NCBI GenBank assembly: GCA_020630775.1
Contig: JAHDIN010000007.1
Span: 1 to 64,000, forward strand
Direction of reading: 5' to 3'
From: Saprospiraceae bacterium
GTDB taxonomy: Bacteria; Bacteroidota; Bacteroidia; Chitinophagales; Saprospiraceae
DNA length: 64,000 nt
The notes below the pieces were generated by a model. That model searched no databases. It saw only the letters and a list, made by a program, of their open reading frames with translations, and had not been told where the DNA came from. This document shows, one piece after another, positions 44,935 through 54,749 of this stretch (within the stretch, counting starts at the first letter, position 1; each line of letters begins with the position of its first letter). The translations under genes were made by a program, and so were the position numbers.

Positions 44935-46509
44935 CTATTGGCCAACAAATACTTTTTCAATCTGGATTTGATTATTTTTTTCGGCAGCAATTAAATACAA
45001 ACCTATATTCTGTGTATTAAAAGTCACTATACCTTGGTTTGAAATCGAAGCCTCCAAAATTCTTCCAGTTACATCCAATAGCATTAATTTATCATATGCT
45101 TGATGGGTATTATCAATGATGATATCATTACCCATTATGGAATAGTCCAATGTCGGAGTTTCAAACACTTGCTCATTTAATGAGGTAGCTACACCCTTCC
45201 ATCTTGCTTGAAACTCTTGGCGAAAGATATTGGCAATGTCATTGTCTTTAATGATTAATGTATTCTCATCGTTCCACGTATCTCCAGAAAATGTCCAGTT
45301 TTTAGAACCTGTAATTGTGGTAGCGTCTCCGAAGCCTTCATCAATGATTGCGTATTTATGATGATAAATTAAGCTAGAGCTGTTATCAAGATATAAGTTA
45401 ATACCTGCTCTTTCTAATTGCTCTATGACTCTTTCGCTGCTGTCTTCATCTTCTATGATTAATTTGATATTGACGCCTCTTCTATGGGCTGCTTCGACTG
45501 CATCTGCTATTTCCCATCTTGTAAATAACAGAAGTCCTATATCAACTTCATGTTCAGCTTTATCAATCTCTTTTATAATTTCTTGTGCCACATTATCACT
45601 AGGCGAAAAGTAAGATCTAAATTCAATTCCATTTATATTCAGTTCATGTGGTGTATTGTCAGTCTTTGAATCACCAAATCTAGCAGCTATAAGATCAGGG
45701 TCATCACCATCACCTCCCCACATCTCTTCAAACTCAATATGATACACCTCAGCCAAAGCTTGATCTTGAATCATAATGATATGATTGGGATCTTCTGACA
45801 TTTGAAAGAATGTATAATTAGTACTTCCCGTTTGCACCCATGCTTGATCAGCGTGATCTTTATCAGCAATGATAAACTTATTATGCATAATGCCTTGACC
45901 AACTGATCCTCGTAAAACTGGAAATGGAATCCCTGTTTGAAGGCCTACATTATTTTGCTCTATATCCACAATTAACCGAACTCTAACACCTCGATTGTGC
46001 GCATCAATCAATGCATTGACCACACTTTGAGTATTGGTATTATAACTGCACATATCAATCGTATACTCCGCATCATCTATGAGGTCAATAATAGCTTTCT
46101 CTAATCGCCCTGGCGTTTCTCCTGTGGCAATCGGACCGTTTGAAAACGACTCATCTGTATCAACATTAAAGTAGATTCTTATTTCGCCTGACGACAAAGA
46201 TTTGGTAATAATGCGCTTAGTAAATGTTGTTGGAATACCATTTGGATCATTATAATCAAAAACCAAATCATAAACTGTTGCTGGTTCAAGTTGGGTAAAA
46301 CCAACCCCTGAAGCTGTAGCTATTTGCTTCGATTCAACCCTTTGATTATTATGGTAACATTCTACAACACCCTCAAATTCCGCCTCAAATGTTATAGAGA
46401 TTGAGTTTGAGCCTAACTCTAATTGCTTTATAAATGTCTCCTGAGTTTGTGCTAAAAAACTAAGAAGCGTAAAAAGAACTGTAAGAAAAAGACTATTGTA
46501 CTTTAACAT
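44935..46509 (-). CDS. Secreted phospholipase-D-like protein with two HKD motifs and a T9SS-type tail
   Basis: This 524-residue protein has a signal peptide (about 1-22), a fibronectin-like segment (25-105), then two PLD half-domains: HNKFIIAD (His209, Lys211, Asp216) with GSTN, and HHKYAIID (His383, Lys385, Asp390) with GSKN. The last 75 residues (YDKLMLLDVTGRILEASI, NIGLYLIAAEKNNQIQIEKVFV) look like a type A T9SS sorting domain. It could cleave phospholipids or nucleic-acid phosphodiesters outside the cell. It overlaps the DUF5689 lipoprotein gene by 17 bases. Confidence 0.85.
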   Translation of the reverse strand: MLKYNSLFLTVLFTLLSFLAQTQETFIKQLELGSNSISITFEAEFEGVVECYHNNQRVESKQIATASGVGFTQLEPATVYDLVFDYNDPNGIPTTFTKRIITKSLSSGEIRIYFNVDTDESFSNGPIATGETPGRLEKAIIDLIDDAEYTIDMCSYNTNTQSVVNALIDAHNRGVRVRLIVDIEQNNVGLQTGIPFPVLRGSVGQGIMHNKFIIADKDHADQAWVQTGSTNYTFFQMSEDPNHIIMIQDQALAEVYHIEFEEMWGGDGDDPDLIAARFGDSKTDNTPHELNINGIEFRSYFSPSDNVAQEIIKEIDKAEHEVDIGLLLFTRWEIADAVEAAHRRGVNIKLIIEDEDSSERVIEQLERAGINLYLDNSSSLIYHHKYAIIDEGFGDATTITGSKNWTFSGDTWNDENTLIIKDNDIANIFRQEFQARWKGVATSLNEQVFETPTLDYSIMGNDIIIDNTHQAYDKLMLLDVTGRILEASISNQGIVTFNTQNIGLYLIAAEKNNQIQIEKVFVGQ

Positions 46510-48520
46510 TATCTATTCTGACTTTAGTTGTATTCTGTGCTGCTGTACCTGTATACATAAAGGCAACATGTACAGATGCTCCGTGAACACTTAAATCAAT
46601 ATCGCCTGAAGGTACCCAATCGTAATTTTCCTCATTGGCACCCGCTAAAGTTGGTTCCAAATCTGTCCAACTTGCCGCACTGACATCTCCTGTAAAATCT
46701 GAAGACACCATAACTTTCAATCCATCATGTTGATAAAAGGCCACTGCTGATTCAAAACTTAAATTGGATGTTTCTGATGTATTTATAGCTGGAGTCACCA
46801 ACCAATTTTCTGTTTCTGGATTATCATCTTGAAAGGCTTCTGTTTCGGCAAAACCATTTCCACTAAATGATCTTTTAAACCAAACACGATCTCCTTTTGT
46901 AGCCACATTCGTCCAGCCGTTAAGTTCGATATCTTCAAAATCAATAAGATCATCAAAAGTCTGATCCGCTGATTCTTCATTTCCTCCGCCTGTACTACCA
47001 CCGCTTCCATCACATCTTGGCCCCGTCATATCTACATCTCCAGTATCTCTTATTAAAATTTGATAATCACCGCTAAAAATCTGAAGCACACCTTGAATAT
47101 TACCTTTACCATTTGGTGTCCGCTCATCTGCAAAATCTGCAAAACCACTTGTACGCACTATCATTGCATTATCGTCGCAATCTTCGAGGATGTGATTGAT
47201 AGAAAAATTATTATCACCGTCAGCATAAGTTTGATTTGCTGAATCATCATTAAATTGAACATCGTCTAATTCAACCAATTGATTAAGCATGTCCGTACTT
47301 AAATCGGCTATTGAAACAGAGCGTGGTGCTATGTTGACAACATTGCCTGTCTTTATAACATAGTTAGGAATGAAAGACTCTGGAATCCTTCTCACATTTG
47401 AAGTAGATGGCAAATAACCTATTTGAGGCAAGCCATTAAAATCCCCTATATATAAATTGTTCAATGACAAATAAACTTCCGTTCCAGGTGGATAACTTTC
47501 AAATAAGTCGAATGCATCTACCAGCACGGTGATACCTGTATTTTCATCTTGTATGGTCAAAACCTTAAAGAAGTTACCTGCCTCATCATTAGATACCACT
47601 ACACCTTGAAGGTAGTTTTCTGAAGGCAAAGGCGTATCCTGACCTTCAGTATAAAATTGATTCATTAAGTCTCTTAGATCAATAACGAGACTAGGGTCGA
47701 CATCGATAGTTTGTTCGTCACAACGATCACCTTCAAAAGCAATATCATCTAAGTTCCTTAATAGTAGTTGTTTGTCCGAACCAAAGATGCCGTAAACGGC
47801 AACCAATCGACCATTGCCTTCCGGAACCATTTCAGCAGCAAAGCTTGCAAAGCCACTTGTTCTTAAAATAATATTATTACCAGAACAGTCCTGTATCGTA
47901 TGATTAACTGCACCTAAATTTGCTGCGTCTGCGAAAGTTTGACCCAAAGCCTGATCTATAAATTGAAGATCATTAATGGCAACAACAGTATTTAATGCAC
48001 TGTTACCTAATTGCGTTAAATCTAATTCGACAGGAACAACCTCATTGTTTAGCTCTCCTCTTAAGATAATATCATCTAATAAACTAGAAGGGATTCGACC
48101 TAAGGTCATTCGTCCATCATCATCAAATGGATCAAATCCTAATTGAGGCAATCCATTGAAATCTCCAACCCACAATTCTTGGACATTAATAAAAATTCGA
48201 CGACCCTGAGGATATTTGTTCCATAATTCAACATCATCAATTTGAATACTAATACCTCCTGTAGCATCTTGAATAATCAACGATCTAAAGAAGTTACCAG
48301 ATTGATCATCTGCTGTGACTAGTACATCTAAGAATTTATCTTGATTCACTGCAGTAAATTCTCCTGGGATATAAAGGTCCAGAATCTCATCAATAGTAAT
48401 GATTTGAGCAGGGTCGATTTCTGGATTACTTCCATTAGCAGGTGGTTCATCGAAGTCTCTATCTACACATGAAACAAATGCTACACTGATCGCCAAGAAA
48501 AGAAATAAATAACGCTTCAT
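46493..48520 (-). CDS. DUF5689 lipoprotein with C-terminal choice-of-anchor-type domain
   Basis: This 675-residue lipoprotein (Cys18 in VAFVSC) has two similar DUF5689-type units of about 220 residues. Each reads VTADDQSGNFFRSLIIQD / VSNDEAGNFFKVLTIQDENT, then GDFNGLPQLG, then HTIQDCSGNNIILRTSGFA / HILEDCDDNAMIVRTSGFA. A Gly/Ser linker leads to a jelly-roll (DFEDIELNGWTNVA, NWLVTPAINTS, VRIDNVKVQ). DUF5689 proteins are usually encoded beside a TonB receptor, as here (3 bases away), and are taken to be its surface partner. Confidence 0.82.
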   Translation of the reverse strand: MKRYLFLFLAISVAFVSCVDRDFDEPPANGSNPEIDPAQIITIDEILDLYIPGEFTAVNQDKFLDVLVTADDQSGNFFRSLIIQDATGGISIQIDDVELWNKYPQGRRIFINVQELWVGDFNGLPQLGFDPFDDDGRMTLGRIPSSLLDDIILRGELNNEVVPVELDLTQLGNSALNTVVAINDLQFIDQALGQTFADAANLGAVNHTIQDCSGNNIILRTSGFASFAAEMVPEGNGRLVAVYGIFGSDKQLLLRNLDDIAFEGDRCDEQTIDVDPSLVIDLRDLMNQFYTEGQDTPLPSENYLQGVVVSNDEAGNFFKVLTIQDENTGITVLVDAFDLFESYPPGTEVYLSLNNLYIGDFNGLPQIGYLPSTSNVRRIPESFIPNYVIKTGNVVNIAPRSVSIADLSTDMLNQLVELDDVQFNDDSANQTYADGDNNFSINHILEDCDDNAMIVRTSGFADFADERTPNGKGNIQGVLQIFSGDYQILIRDTGDVDMTGPRCDGSGGSTGGGNEESADQTFDDLIDFEDIELNGWTNVATKGDRVWFKRSFSGNGFAETEAFQDDNPETENWLVTPAINTSETSNLSFESAVAFYQHDGLKVMVSSDFTGDVSAASWTDLEPTLAGANEENYDWVPSGDIDLSVHGASVHVAFMYTGTAAQNTTKVRIDNVKVQ

Positions 48521-48523
48521 ATT

Positions 48524-51274
48524 TTATATTCTATAACTAATGTTCAAAAAGAAAACACGTCCAAAAGCATAATAATACTTTGGCGCAAACCGGTTAACAT
48601 CCTTACCTGCAAAATCAAATCTCAATTGCTCAAAACCCCCTATTCTAAAATCTCTTTTATCTAATAGATTGTTGATGCCCATACTTATCATTAGGTAATT
48701 GTCCTTTATTTTAAATGACTTCGATCCGAACAAATCTAGTGTCAGTGCGCTTTCATATTGTTCTTGATCGATTATCCCTGTCCAAAGTTCTAATTGCTCA
48801 TCCCTTGATATACCATCTAAAGCTTCAGAAGTTCGTCTATCAGGATTAAATGATATAAAATTGTCGCTGAAGTAATTTGCAGCTAATGACACTCTCCAAA
48901 AATTAGGATTAGAATAAGTCAAAATTGCAGAATTAGCAACTTGTGGAATACCATCTATATTGAATCCATCCGAATACACCACTCTGTCTTTAAACAACTG
49001 CTCCCCTGTATTATTTTGAATGGCAGATTCACGGAATCTCGAATTGTAATAAAACTCACCAATTGACGATGCTATATTTAAATTGAGGACCTTGGACAAT
49101 CCGATATCAAAACCTAACTCCAAACCATAGTTGATACGATCGACATTTGACAATGAGTAATTAATAAAACTTCTGAGTTCATCATGGTAAAATGAAATCA
49201 ATCCAATATCATCGTTGCTATCAATAAAGTATCCCGTTACACGAGCACTCAATCTTGGGAATCTGGCAATGTATCCAATCTCTCCACCATAAGTTGTTCT
49301 ATTTTTCAAATCTGGTATTACTGCATCTCTGATTTGAGGAGCGATAAAAGATTCCCTACTGAATGGTGCAGTACTTTGATATGTGGCATTGGCATAAAAG
49401 TAGTTTCGTCCATCTAACTTATAGGTCAACCCAGACTTAACTAATCCATAAGTGAAGCTTTGTTTTTCTGATTCTCCTAAAGAACTATCTGGAAATTTAC
49501 CATTTTGGAAAAAGCCTTCACGCCAGAACTGCTTGAAATTGAATGCTGAAGCTATAAACCAGTCTAACTTTTTAAAATTGACCGTACCTGAAGCCCATGT
49601 CCCAAACTTTTGATTATGAATGGTATAATCATAACCGAACACATCTCCTTCGACTAATAGTCGATTGGGATTCCTAATATCATTTTGTACGATACTATAA
49701 TCATCAGGAAAATCTAGTAAAGCGAAATCATCAATATCTAAATAGTAAGTCCCTCCTAATAAATCATCTATGACCTTAAAATTCCTATTCTGATCATATT
49801 GAAAATCTACACCTGCATTAAACTGAAATCTATCCGAAACTTGGCTATTAATGTTAGATTGAAAACCCATTCTAGTCAAGTCAAACCTTTGTTCTTCTAC
49901 GATATATGCAGAGACATTTTCAACAGTATTTAAAGATAAATCGCCCGAAGGATCTCTAACAATATAGCGACGCTCTCTATTGATATCAATTAACTTATCC
50001 CAATTGACTTGTCTGACATTGATGTCAGATTGATACTTTTCGGTAACAGTCTCGAAGGCAGCTGGATTATCTTGGAATTCATAAGGAAGGTTACGATAAT
50101 AATCAGGTCTCGGATCCGCTGCTTCTAACCACTCTAAGCGCGTGCTTCCATTACGCCCAGTGACAAATGAAATCCCCGATGTAATTTTCGTTTGCTCATT
50201 TAATCTGAAATCATGTCTTAACATGGCTACAGGTTGGTGCGATCTAAACTCTCTTGAGTTACGCACTTTACCATTTTGAAGCCCCCAGTTAGGATTATAA
50301 AAGTTATCATCTACAAGGTCATACATAATCTGCGTGCTACCGCTTGCTCGACCTCTCACAGTAGGTGCAGCGAACACCACCAAGTTTAAACTATGTTGAT
50401 CATTAAATTTCTTATCTACAGAAGCAAAATAAGAATAGGCATCGTAATAAGTACCTTCAATAAATCCGCCATCGCCCCATCTTCTTGAAAGTGAGAGCGT
50501 ATAAGAAAGTCCATTAGCATTCACACCTGACGAATGTGTCAACATCGTTCTATAGGTATAAGATCGATTTGAAAAACTCATGGTTGCACGGGTTTGTGCT
50601 CTTTGACTTGAGGCGCGCATATCTATATCCATTGCGCCATTGATTCCTCCAATAGTAAAATCAGTCATATTCATGCCATGATTTGAATATCTGACACGTA
50701 ATACATCATTTAATCCACCCCAAAGACTCCAAAAGAATCGACCATTCTCAAGATTATTAAAAGACAGATTATTTAGAAATATCATGGACTCATTTTGTTT
50801 GAGTCCTCTTGGGATAAACCTTGTCACGCTAAAATTAAAATTAGCAACAGACCCAAAAGGATCCCATGCTGCAGATAACAAACTCGATACTTCAAAGTCT
50901 TCCTCACCTGCATCTAATTCGGCTATATCGATAAAACTATTTCTATTAAAGAGAGAAGCTTCGCTTGATTTCTCAAGAAAAACAATACCTAGATTAATGT
51001 CTTGAGAATTTGTAAAATTGATAGGTAGCACATGACTAGCATATCCCTTCGCTTCAAAACTTAATTCCGCTGATTCCAAGCCCTTAAGATCTAAATTGAA
51101 TTTGCCATCAGATTGTACTAAGCCTACAGCCTCTCCATTCACATAAATTGACGTATTAACAACTGGTGAACCTGTCTGCCCATCAAATATTTTACCCTTT
51201 ACTGTTTGACCAGAAAGACTGAAAACATTAAGAAAAACATAAATAAACGCGATTAGAAACGAATAGCTTTGCAT
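48524..51274 (-). CDS. TonB-dependent outer-membrane receptor with CarboxypepD_reg N-terminal domain
   Basis: The frame opens with TTG at 51316, but ATG at 51274 gives a proper signal peptide (MQSYSFLIAFIYVFLNVFSLSG), so the protein is 916 residues. After it comes a carboxypeptidase-regulatory-like domain (VKGKIFDGQTGSPVVNTSIY), a plug and a long barrel with a final aromatic strand (FFLNISYRI). It takes up a substrate across the outer membrane with TonB energy. No SusD is present; the partner is the DUF5689 lipoprotein. The linked PLD-like and nuclease-like genes suggest phosphodiester-derived or nucleic-acid-derived cargo (inference). Confidence 0.85.
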   Translation of the reverse strand: MQSYSFLIAFIYVFLNVFSLSGQTVKGKIFDGQTGSPVVNTSIYVNGEAVGLVQSDGKFNLDLKGLESAELSFEAKGYASHVLPINFTNSQDINLGIVFLEKSSEASLFNRNSFIDIAELDAGEEDFEVSSLLSAAWDPFGSVANFNFSVTRFIPRGLKQNESMIFLNNLSFNNLENGRFFWSLWGGLNDVLRVRYSNHGMNMTDFTIGGINGAMDIDMRASSQRAQTRATMSFSNRSYTYRTMLTHSSGVNANGLSYTLSLSRRWGDGGFIEGTYYDAYSYFASVDKKFNDQHSLNLVVFAAPTVRGRASGSTQIMYDLVDDNFYNPNWGLQNGKVRNSREFRSHQPVAMLRHDFRLNEQTKITSGISFVTGRNGSTRLEWLEAADPRPDYYRNLPYEFQDNPAAFETVTEKYQSDINVRQVNWDKLIDINRERRYIVRDPSGDLSLNTVENVSAYIVEEQRFDLTRMGFQSNINSQVSDRFQFNAGVDFQYDQNRNFKVIDDLLGGTYYLDIDDFALLDFPDDYSIVQNDIRNPNRLLVEGDVFGYDYTIHNQKFGTWASGTVNFKKLDWFIASAFNFKQFWREGFFQNGKFPDSSLGESEKQSFTYGLVKSGLTYKLDGRNYFYANATYQSTAPFSRESFIAPQIRDAVIPDLKNRTTYGGEIGYIARFPRLSARVTGYFIDSNDDIGLISFYHDELRSFINYSLSNVDRINYGLELGFDIGLSKVLNLNIASSIGEFYYNSRFRESAIQNNTGEQLFKDRVVYSDGFNIDGIPQVANSAILTYSNPNFWRVSLAANYFSDNFISFNPDRRTSEALDGISRDEQLELWTGIIDQEQYESALTLDLFGSKSFKIKDNYLMISMGINNLLDKRDFRIGGFEQLRFDFAGKDVNRFAPKYYYAFGRVFFLNISYRI

Positions 51275-51406
51275 TGGTGGTTTTAAAGTTGTAAATGTAG
51301 ATGATTTAGGTGTCAAAGTTCCTATTTAATCTTTTATTTATATGTAGCTTAAAGGCATATTTGCCAATTATCTCGAAATTGATCACTTTTTGATTTTTTT
51401 CTCTCT

Positions 51407-52495
51407 ATGAAATTTAATAAAACGGCTTTAAAAAGCACATTTGAAAGACAGTTCCAATTTGTTATCACAGGACTTTTGATAAGCTTTCTCTTTCAGACTC
51501 AAAAACTTATAGCCCAAGACACTCAATACAAAGCCTATAGTATAGGTTTCTATAATGTTGAAAACCTATTCGACACGCTTGATAATACGGAGATTAATGA
51601 TGAAGAATTTACACCAGGAGGGAAAAGGTCATGGACAAAAGATAAGTATGAGGATAAAATAGCCAATTTGGCTTCGGTGATTTCCCAATTAGGTAAAGAA
51701 ATGACACCCCATGGATTAGCCATTTTAGGTATCTCAGAAATTGAAAATGATACGGTATTAAATGATCTTATAAGGCATCCTAACTTGGCCTCAAGACCAT
51801 TGAGCACGGTCCATCATAATTCATCCGACCGGCGTGGTATTGATGTAGCTATGATTTATGATACGACTCAGTTTAAACCTTTAAATGTCAAGGCCTTTCC
51901 AGTACCTAATCCTAAAGGTGAAAGTAGCCGACCGACCAGAGACGTCTTGCTTGTAAGTGGCTTATTAAATGATCAATTAATTCATTGTACAGTTAATCAT
52001 TGGCCTTCTAGATCTGGTGGCGAAAAAAGATCTTTTGAATTCAGGAACAATGCCGCCAAAGTTAACAGATCCATAGTTGACTCATTGACAATGAATGACC
52101 CTGATGCTAAAATTATAATCATGGGTGATTTAAACGATGACCCAACTAGCGAGAGCATTAAAACGCATCTCCGAGCTAAATACAAAAAGAAAGCTGTTGG
52201 TCCTGACGATTTATATAATCCGATGCATCAATTTTATAAGAAAGGTTATGGTTCTAATGCTTACAGAGATAAATGGAGCTTATTTGATCAAATCATAGTT
52301 TCCCATGGACTTTTAGAACCTCAAGATAATGCGCTAAAATTTTATAAAGCTCAGATTTTTAACAAACCTTATCTCATCCAAAAGTTTGGAAAATATAAGG
52401 GCTATCCATTTCGAACATTCGATGGAGACAACTATGTCAGTGGATATAGTGACCATTTACCGGTTTTCATATATTTACTGCAAGAAGTTGAATGA
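51407..52495 (+). CDS. Secreted endonuclease/exonuclease/phosphatase-family protein
   Basis: This 362-residue protein has a signal-anchor-like N-terminus (about 15-37) ending in IAQ, then an EEP domain: GFYNVENLFD (Asn50), ISEIEND (Glu111), NHWPSRSGG, MGDLNDDP and GYSDHLPV. These are the metal and catalytic residues of the DNase I/exonuclease III fold. It is divergent from the TonB receptor set, and in Bacteroidota such proteins often occur with DUF5689/TonB loci. Extracellular DNase or phosphodiesterase activity is likely. Confidence 0.85.
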   Translation: MKFNKTALKSTFERQFQFVITGLLISFLFQTQKLIAQDTQYKAYSIGFYNVENLFDTLDNTEINDEEFTPGGKRSWTKDKYEDKIANLASVISQLGKEMTPHGLAILGISEIENDTVLNDLIRHPNLASRPLSTVHHNSSDRRGIDVAMIYDTTQFKPLNVKAFPVPNPKGESSRPTRDVLLVSGLLNDQLIHCTVNHWPSRSGGEKRSFEFRNNAAKVNRSIVDSLTMNDPDAKIIIMGDLNDDPTSESIKTHLRAKYKKKAVGPDDLYNPMHQFYKKGYGSNAYRDKWSLFDQIIVSHGLLEPQDNALKFYKAQIFNKPYLIQKFGKYKGYPFRTFDGDNYVSGYSDHLPVFIYLLQEVE

Positions 52496-53794
52496 TTGAT
52501 TAGCAAGGTTCCTTTACAGATAAATGACGAGTTTAATAGTATTCTAGATCAGATTGAATCTCAGAATGAAAATATCTTTATTACTGGTCGAGCAGGAACT
52601 GGTAAGTCTACCCTCCTTAATCTTTTAAAGAAAACAACACGCAAAAATGTGGCTGTTGTTGCGCCAACTGGTGTGGCAGCGTTAAATGTGGGAGGCCAAA
52701 CCATTCATTCATTTTTTAAGTTACCGCCTCAGATGATTGATCCTAGGGAACTAACCAAAAGGAAGAATCATCGATTCTATAAAAAATTGCAGTTGCTGAT
52801 CATTGATGAAATCTCGATGGTAAGAGCTGACATGATCGATTGTATAGATATTTTTTTGAGACAAAATATTGAAAACCCAAATCCTTTTGGAGGTGTACAA
52901 TTAGTTGTATTCGGAGATCTATTCCAACTACCGCCAGTAGTAGCTAGTAATTTTGAGAGAAAAACACTGAAAGCTAAATATGGATCTGCTTATTTCTTTG
53001 CGGCTCAAGTCTTTCAGGAGATTGATTTGAAGATGATAGAACTTAGGACCGTCTACAGACAAAACGAAAGGCGATTCATCAATTTGCTTGACAATATTCG
53101 TACGCGCAATATCGATTATGACGATATGGAGGAAATTAACCAACGCTATATTGAAGATTTTGAAAGTGATGACATGGCCATTACTTTATGTGCAACAAAT
53201 GCCACTGTCAATAAAATTAACACCAATCAATTAAAACAGATACCTCATAGAGATTACGAATTTCCAGCTAAAGTATCTGGGCAGTTCAATACCAAATCCA
53301 GTCCAGCAGAACAATTTCTTTGGCTAAAACAAGACGCCCAAGTGATGTTTGTGAAAAATGACACACAAGGCCGATACGTTAATGGCACATTAGGTAGAAT
53401 AGTTGAGATTGGTTTTGACAAAATAGTGGTTGCCATTATCCAGCATGGGGAGACAAAATACATAGACGTTGAAAGAGAAGAATGGGAAATGTTGAGGTAT
53501 GAAATAGACCAAAAGAACCCCGATAGATTTGTTACCAAATCCATTGGTACTTTTACCCAGTATCCGCTTAAACTAGCATGGGCAATCACCATTCATAAAT
53601 CACAAGGAAAGACTTTTGACAATATCATCGTGGATTTAGGGCGCGGAGCCTTTGATTTTGGACAAACTTATGTGGCTCTAAGTCGATGCAGGACCCTTGA
53701 AGGTATTGTATTAAAACAAAAAATAAGGCCTAAAGATATTATGGTAGACCCTGTAGTTGTGGAATATTATGACTTTAAGAAGCGAAATTGGTAA
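52496..53794 (+). CDS. Pif1-like superfamily 1 helicase
   Basis: This 432-residue protein has Walker A GRAGTGKST (31-39), Walker B LLIIDEISM (Asp104, Glu105), GDLFQLPPV, a VYRQNERRF arginine motif, and the C-terminal LAWAITIHKSQGKTFDN and YVALSRCRTLEGI motifs. It is a 5'-3' DNA helicase of the Pif1/RecD type, short and without extra domains. The start is TTG on the base after the stop of the nuclease-like gene; no ATG fits. Confidence 0.88.
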   Translation: MISKVPLQINDEFNSILDQIESQNENIFITGRAGTGKSTLLNLLKKTTRKNVAVVAPTGVAALNVGGQTIHSFFKLPPQMIDPRELTKRKNHRFYKKLQLLIIDEISMVRADMIDCIDIFLRQNIENPNPFGGVQLVVFGDLFQLPPVVASNFERKTLKAKYGSAYFFAAQVFQEIDLKMIELRTVYRQNERRFINLLDNIRTRNIDYDDMEEINQRYIEDFESDDMAITLCATNATVNKINTNQLKQIPHRDYEFPAKVSGQFNTKSSPAEQFLWLKQDAQVMFVKNDTQGRYVNGTLGRIVEIGFDKIVVAIIQHGETKYIDVEREEWEMLRYEIDQKNPDRFVTKSIGTFTQYPLKLAWAITIHKSQGKTFDNIIVDLGRGAFDFGQTYVALSRCRTLEGIVLKQKIRPKDIMVDPVVVEYYDFKKRNW

Positions 53795-53862
53795 GCCATG
53801 ACTTTTGGTATTCCGTCAGACTTTTTATCTTAATGTCCACATTCGTAACAAACAACCGAAAA

Positions 53863-54000
53863 ATGGCAAAATCGCAGAAGAAAAAGAAGAAAGCTGAAGT
53901 AAGAAACAAAAAGCAGGAAAAGCAATTCTTCATTATCACAGCAGTTATCACACTTGTATTATTAGCAATCCTATATTTTGTCTTTGCACGCAATATGTGA
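53863..54000 (+). CDS. Small Lys-rich single-pass membrane protein
   Basis: The frame is open from 53788, but the ATG at 53863 (MAKSQKKKKKAEVRNKKQE) gives a 45-residue protein with a strongly basic cytoplasmic N-terminus and one membrane helix (FFIITAVITLVLLAILYFVF). Such small basic-plus-helix proteins recur in Bacteroidota without known function. It lies between the Pif1-like helicase and MiaE, 68 and 13 bases from them. Confidence 0.6.
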   Translation: MAKSQKKKKKAEVRNKKQEKQFFIITAVITLVLLAILYFVFARNM

Positions 54001-54013
54001 TTGAAAAATACTT

Positions 54014-54598
54014 ATGAAGCTTACTTTAGATCTCGGTGTCCCCAGCAAGCAAGAATGGGTTGATGCTGTAATGAACAATTTTGAACGCTTTCTGCAAGAT
54101 CATGCGGATTGCGAACGCAAAGCCTCTGCTATGGCTATGAGTTTCGTAGCCAAATATCCAGATCGAACTGAAATCATACCTGAGCTCATAGAAACGGGCA
54201 TTGAAGAGTTAGAACATTTCCAGATGGTTTATGAACTCATGCAATCCAGAAATATTCCTCTACCAAAATCTATGGGTGAAGACCCCTACATCAAACAATT
54301 AATAAAACTTTGTCATTCTGGTAGAGAAGAAAGATTTATGGATCGGTTAATACTTGCCTCACTTGTAGAAATTAGAGGTGCAGAAAGGTTTAAGTTGGTT
54401 GAAGAAGCCTTAGAAGATGAAGAGTTTAAGAAATTTTATAAAATGCTATGGACATCAGAAGCCAAGCATGGACATATTTATATCAAAATGGCTTTGACTT
54501 ACTTCCCTAAAGATGCCGTCTATAATCGACTACAATGGTGGGTGGATCAGGAGGCTCAGATCTTGAATGGGTTAGAGATACGTGCTGCATTACATTGA
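54014..54598 (+). CDS. miaE: tRNA-(ms2io6A)-hydroxylase MiaE
   Basis: This 194-residue four-helix di-iron protein shows the ferritin-like ligand pattern of MiaE: HADCERKASAMAM, EELEHFQMVYELM, EIRGAERFKLV and SEAKHGHIY. It hydroxylates the isopentenyl side chain of ms2i6A37 in tRNA, using O2. MiaA and MiaB are not in the window. The 3' flank (54599-54670) is a decayed AGGTCTAGAGG-type repeat. Confidence 0.9.
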   Translation: MKLTLDLGVPSKQEWVDAVMNNFERFLQDHADCERKASAMAMSFVAKYPDRTEIIPELIETGIEELEHFQMVYELMQSRNIPLPKSMGEDPYIKQLIKLCHSGREERFMDRLILASLVEIRGAERFKLVEEALEDEEFKKFYKMLWTSEAKHGHIYIKMALTYFPKDAVYNRLQWWVDQEAQILNGLEIRAALH

Positions 54599-54665
54599 TG
54601 AAGAAGGTTTAGAGGTCTGGAGGTCTAGAGGTATAAAGGTCCAAAGGCTTCAAGGTGCCAAGGCT
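54599..54665. repeat. Degenerate GGTCTAGAGG direct repeats
   Basis: Units AGGTTTAGAGGTCTGGAGG, TCTAGAGGTATAAAGGTCC, AAAGGCTTCAAGGTGCCAAGG follow the miaE stop codon. They are the reverse-complement style of the CCTTTAGACCTCTAAACC repeats near 200 and 23150. Confidence 0.55.
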
Positions 54666-54749
54666 TATTCTCTGTATGATAGACCAAATCCTCGTCTCCG
54701 TATTACGAATTTCAGGTTTCTAATTTCTAGTAATCTAAACGCAACGCGT

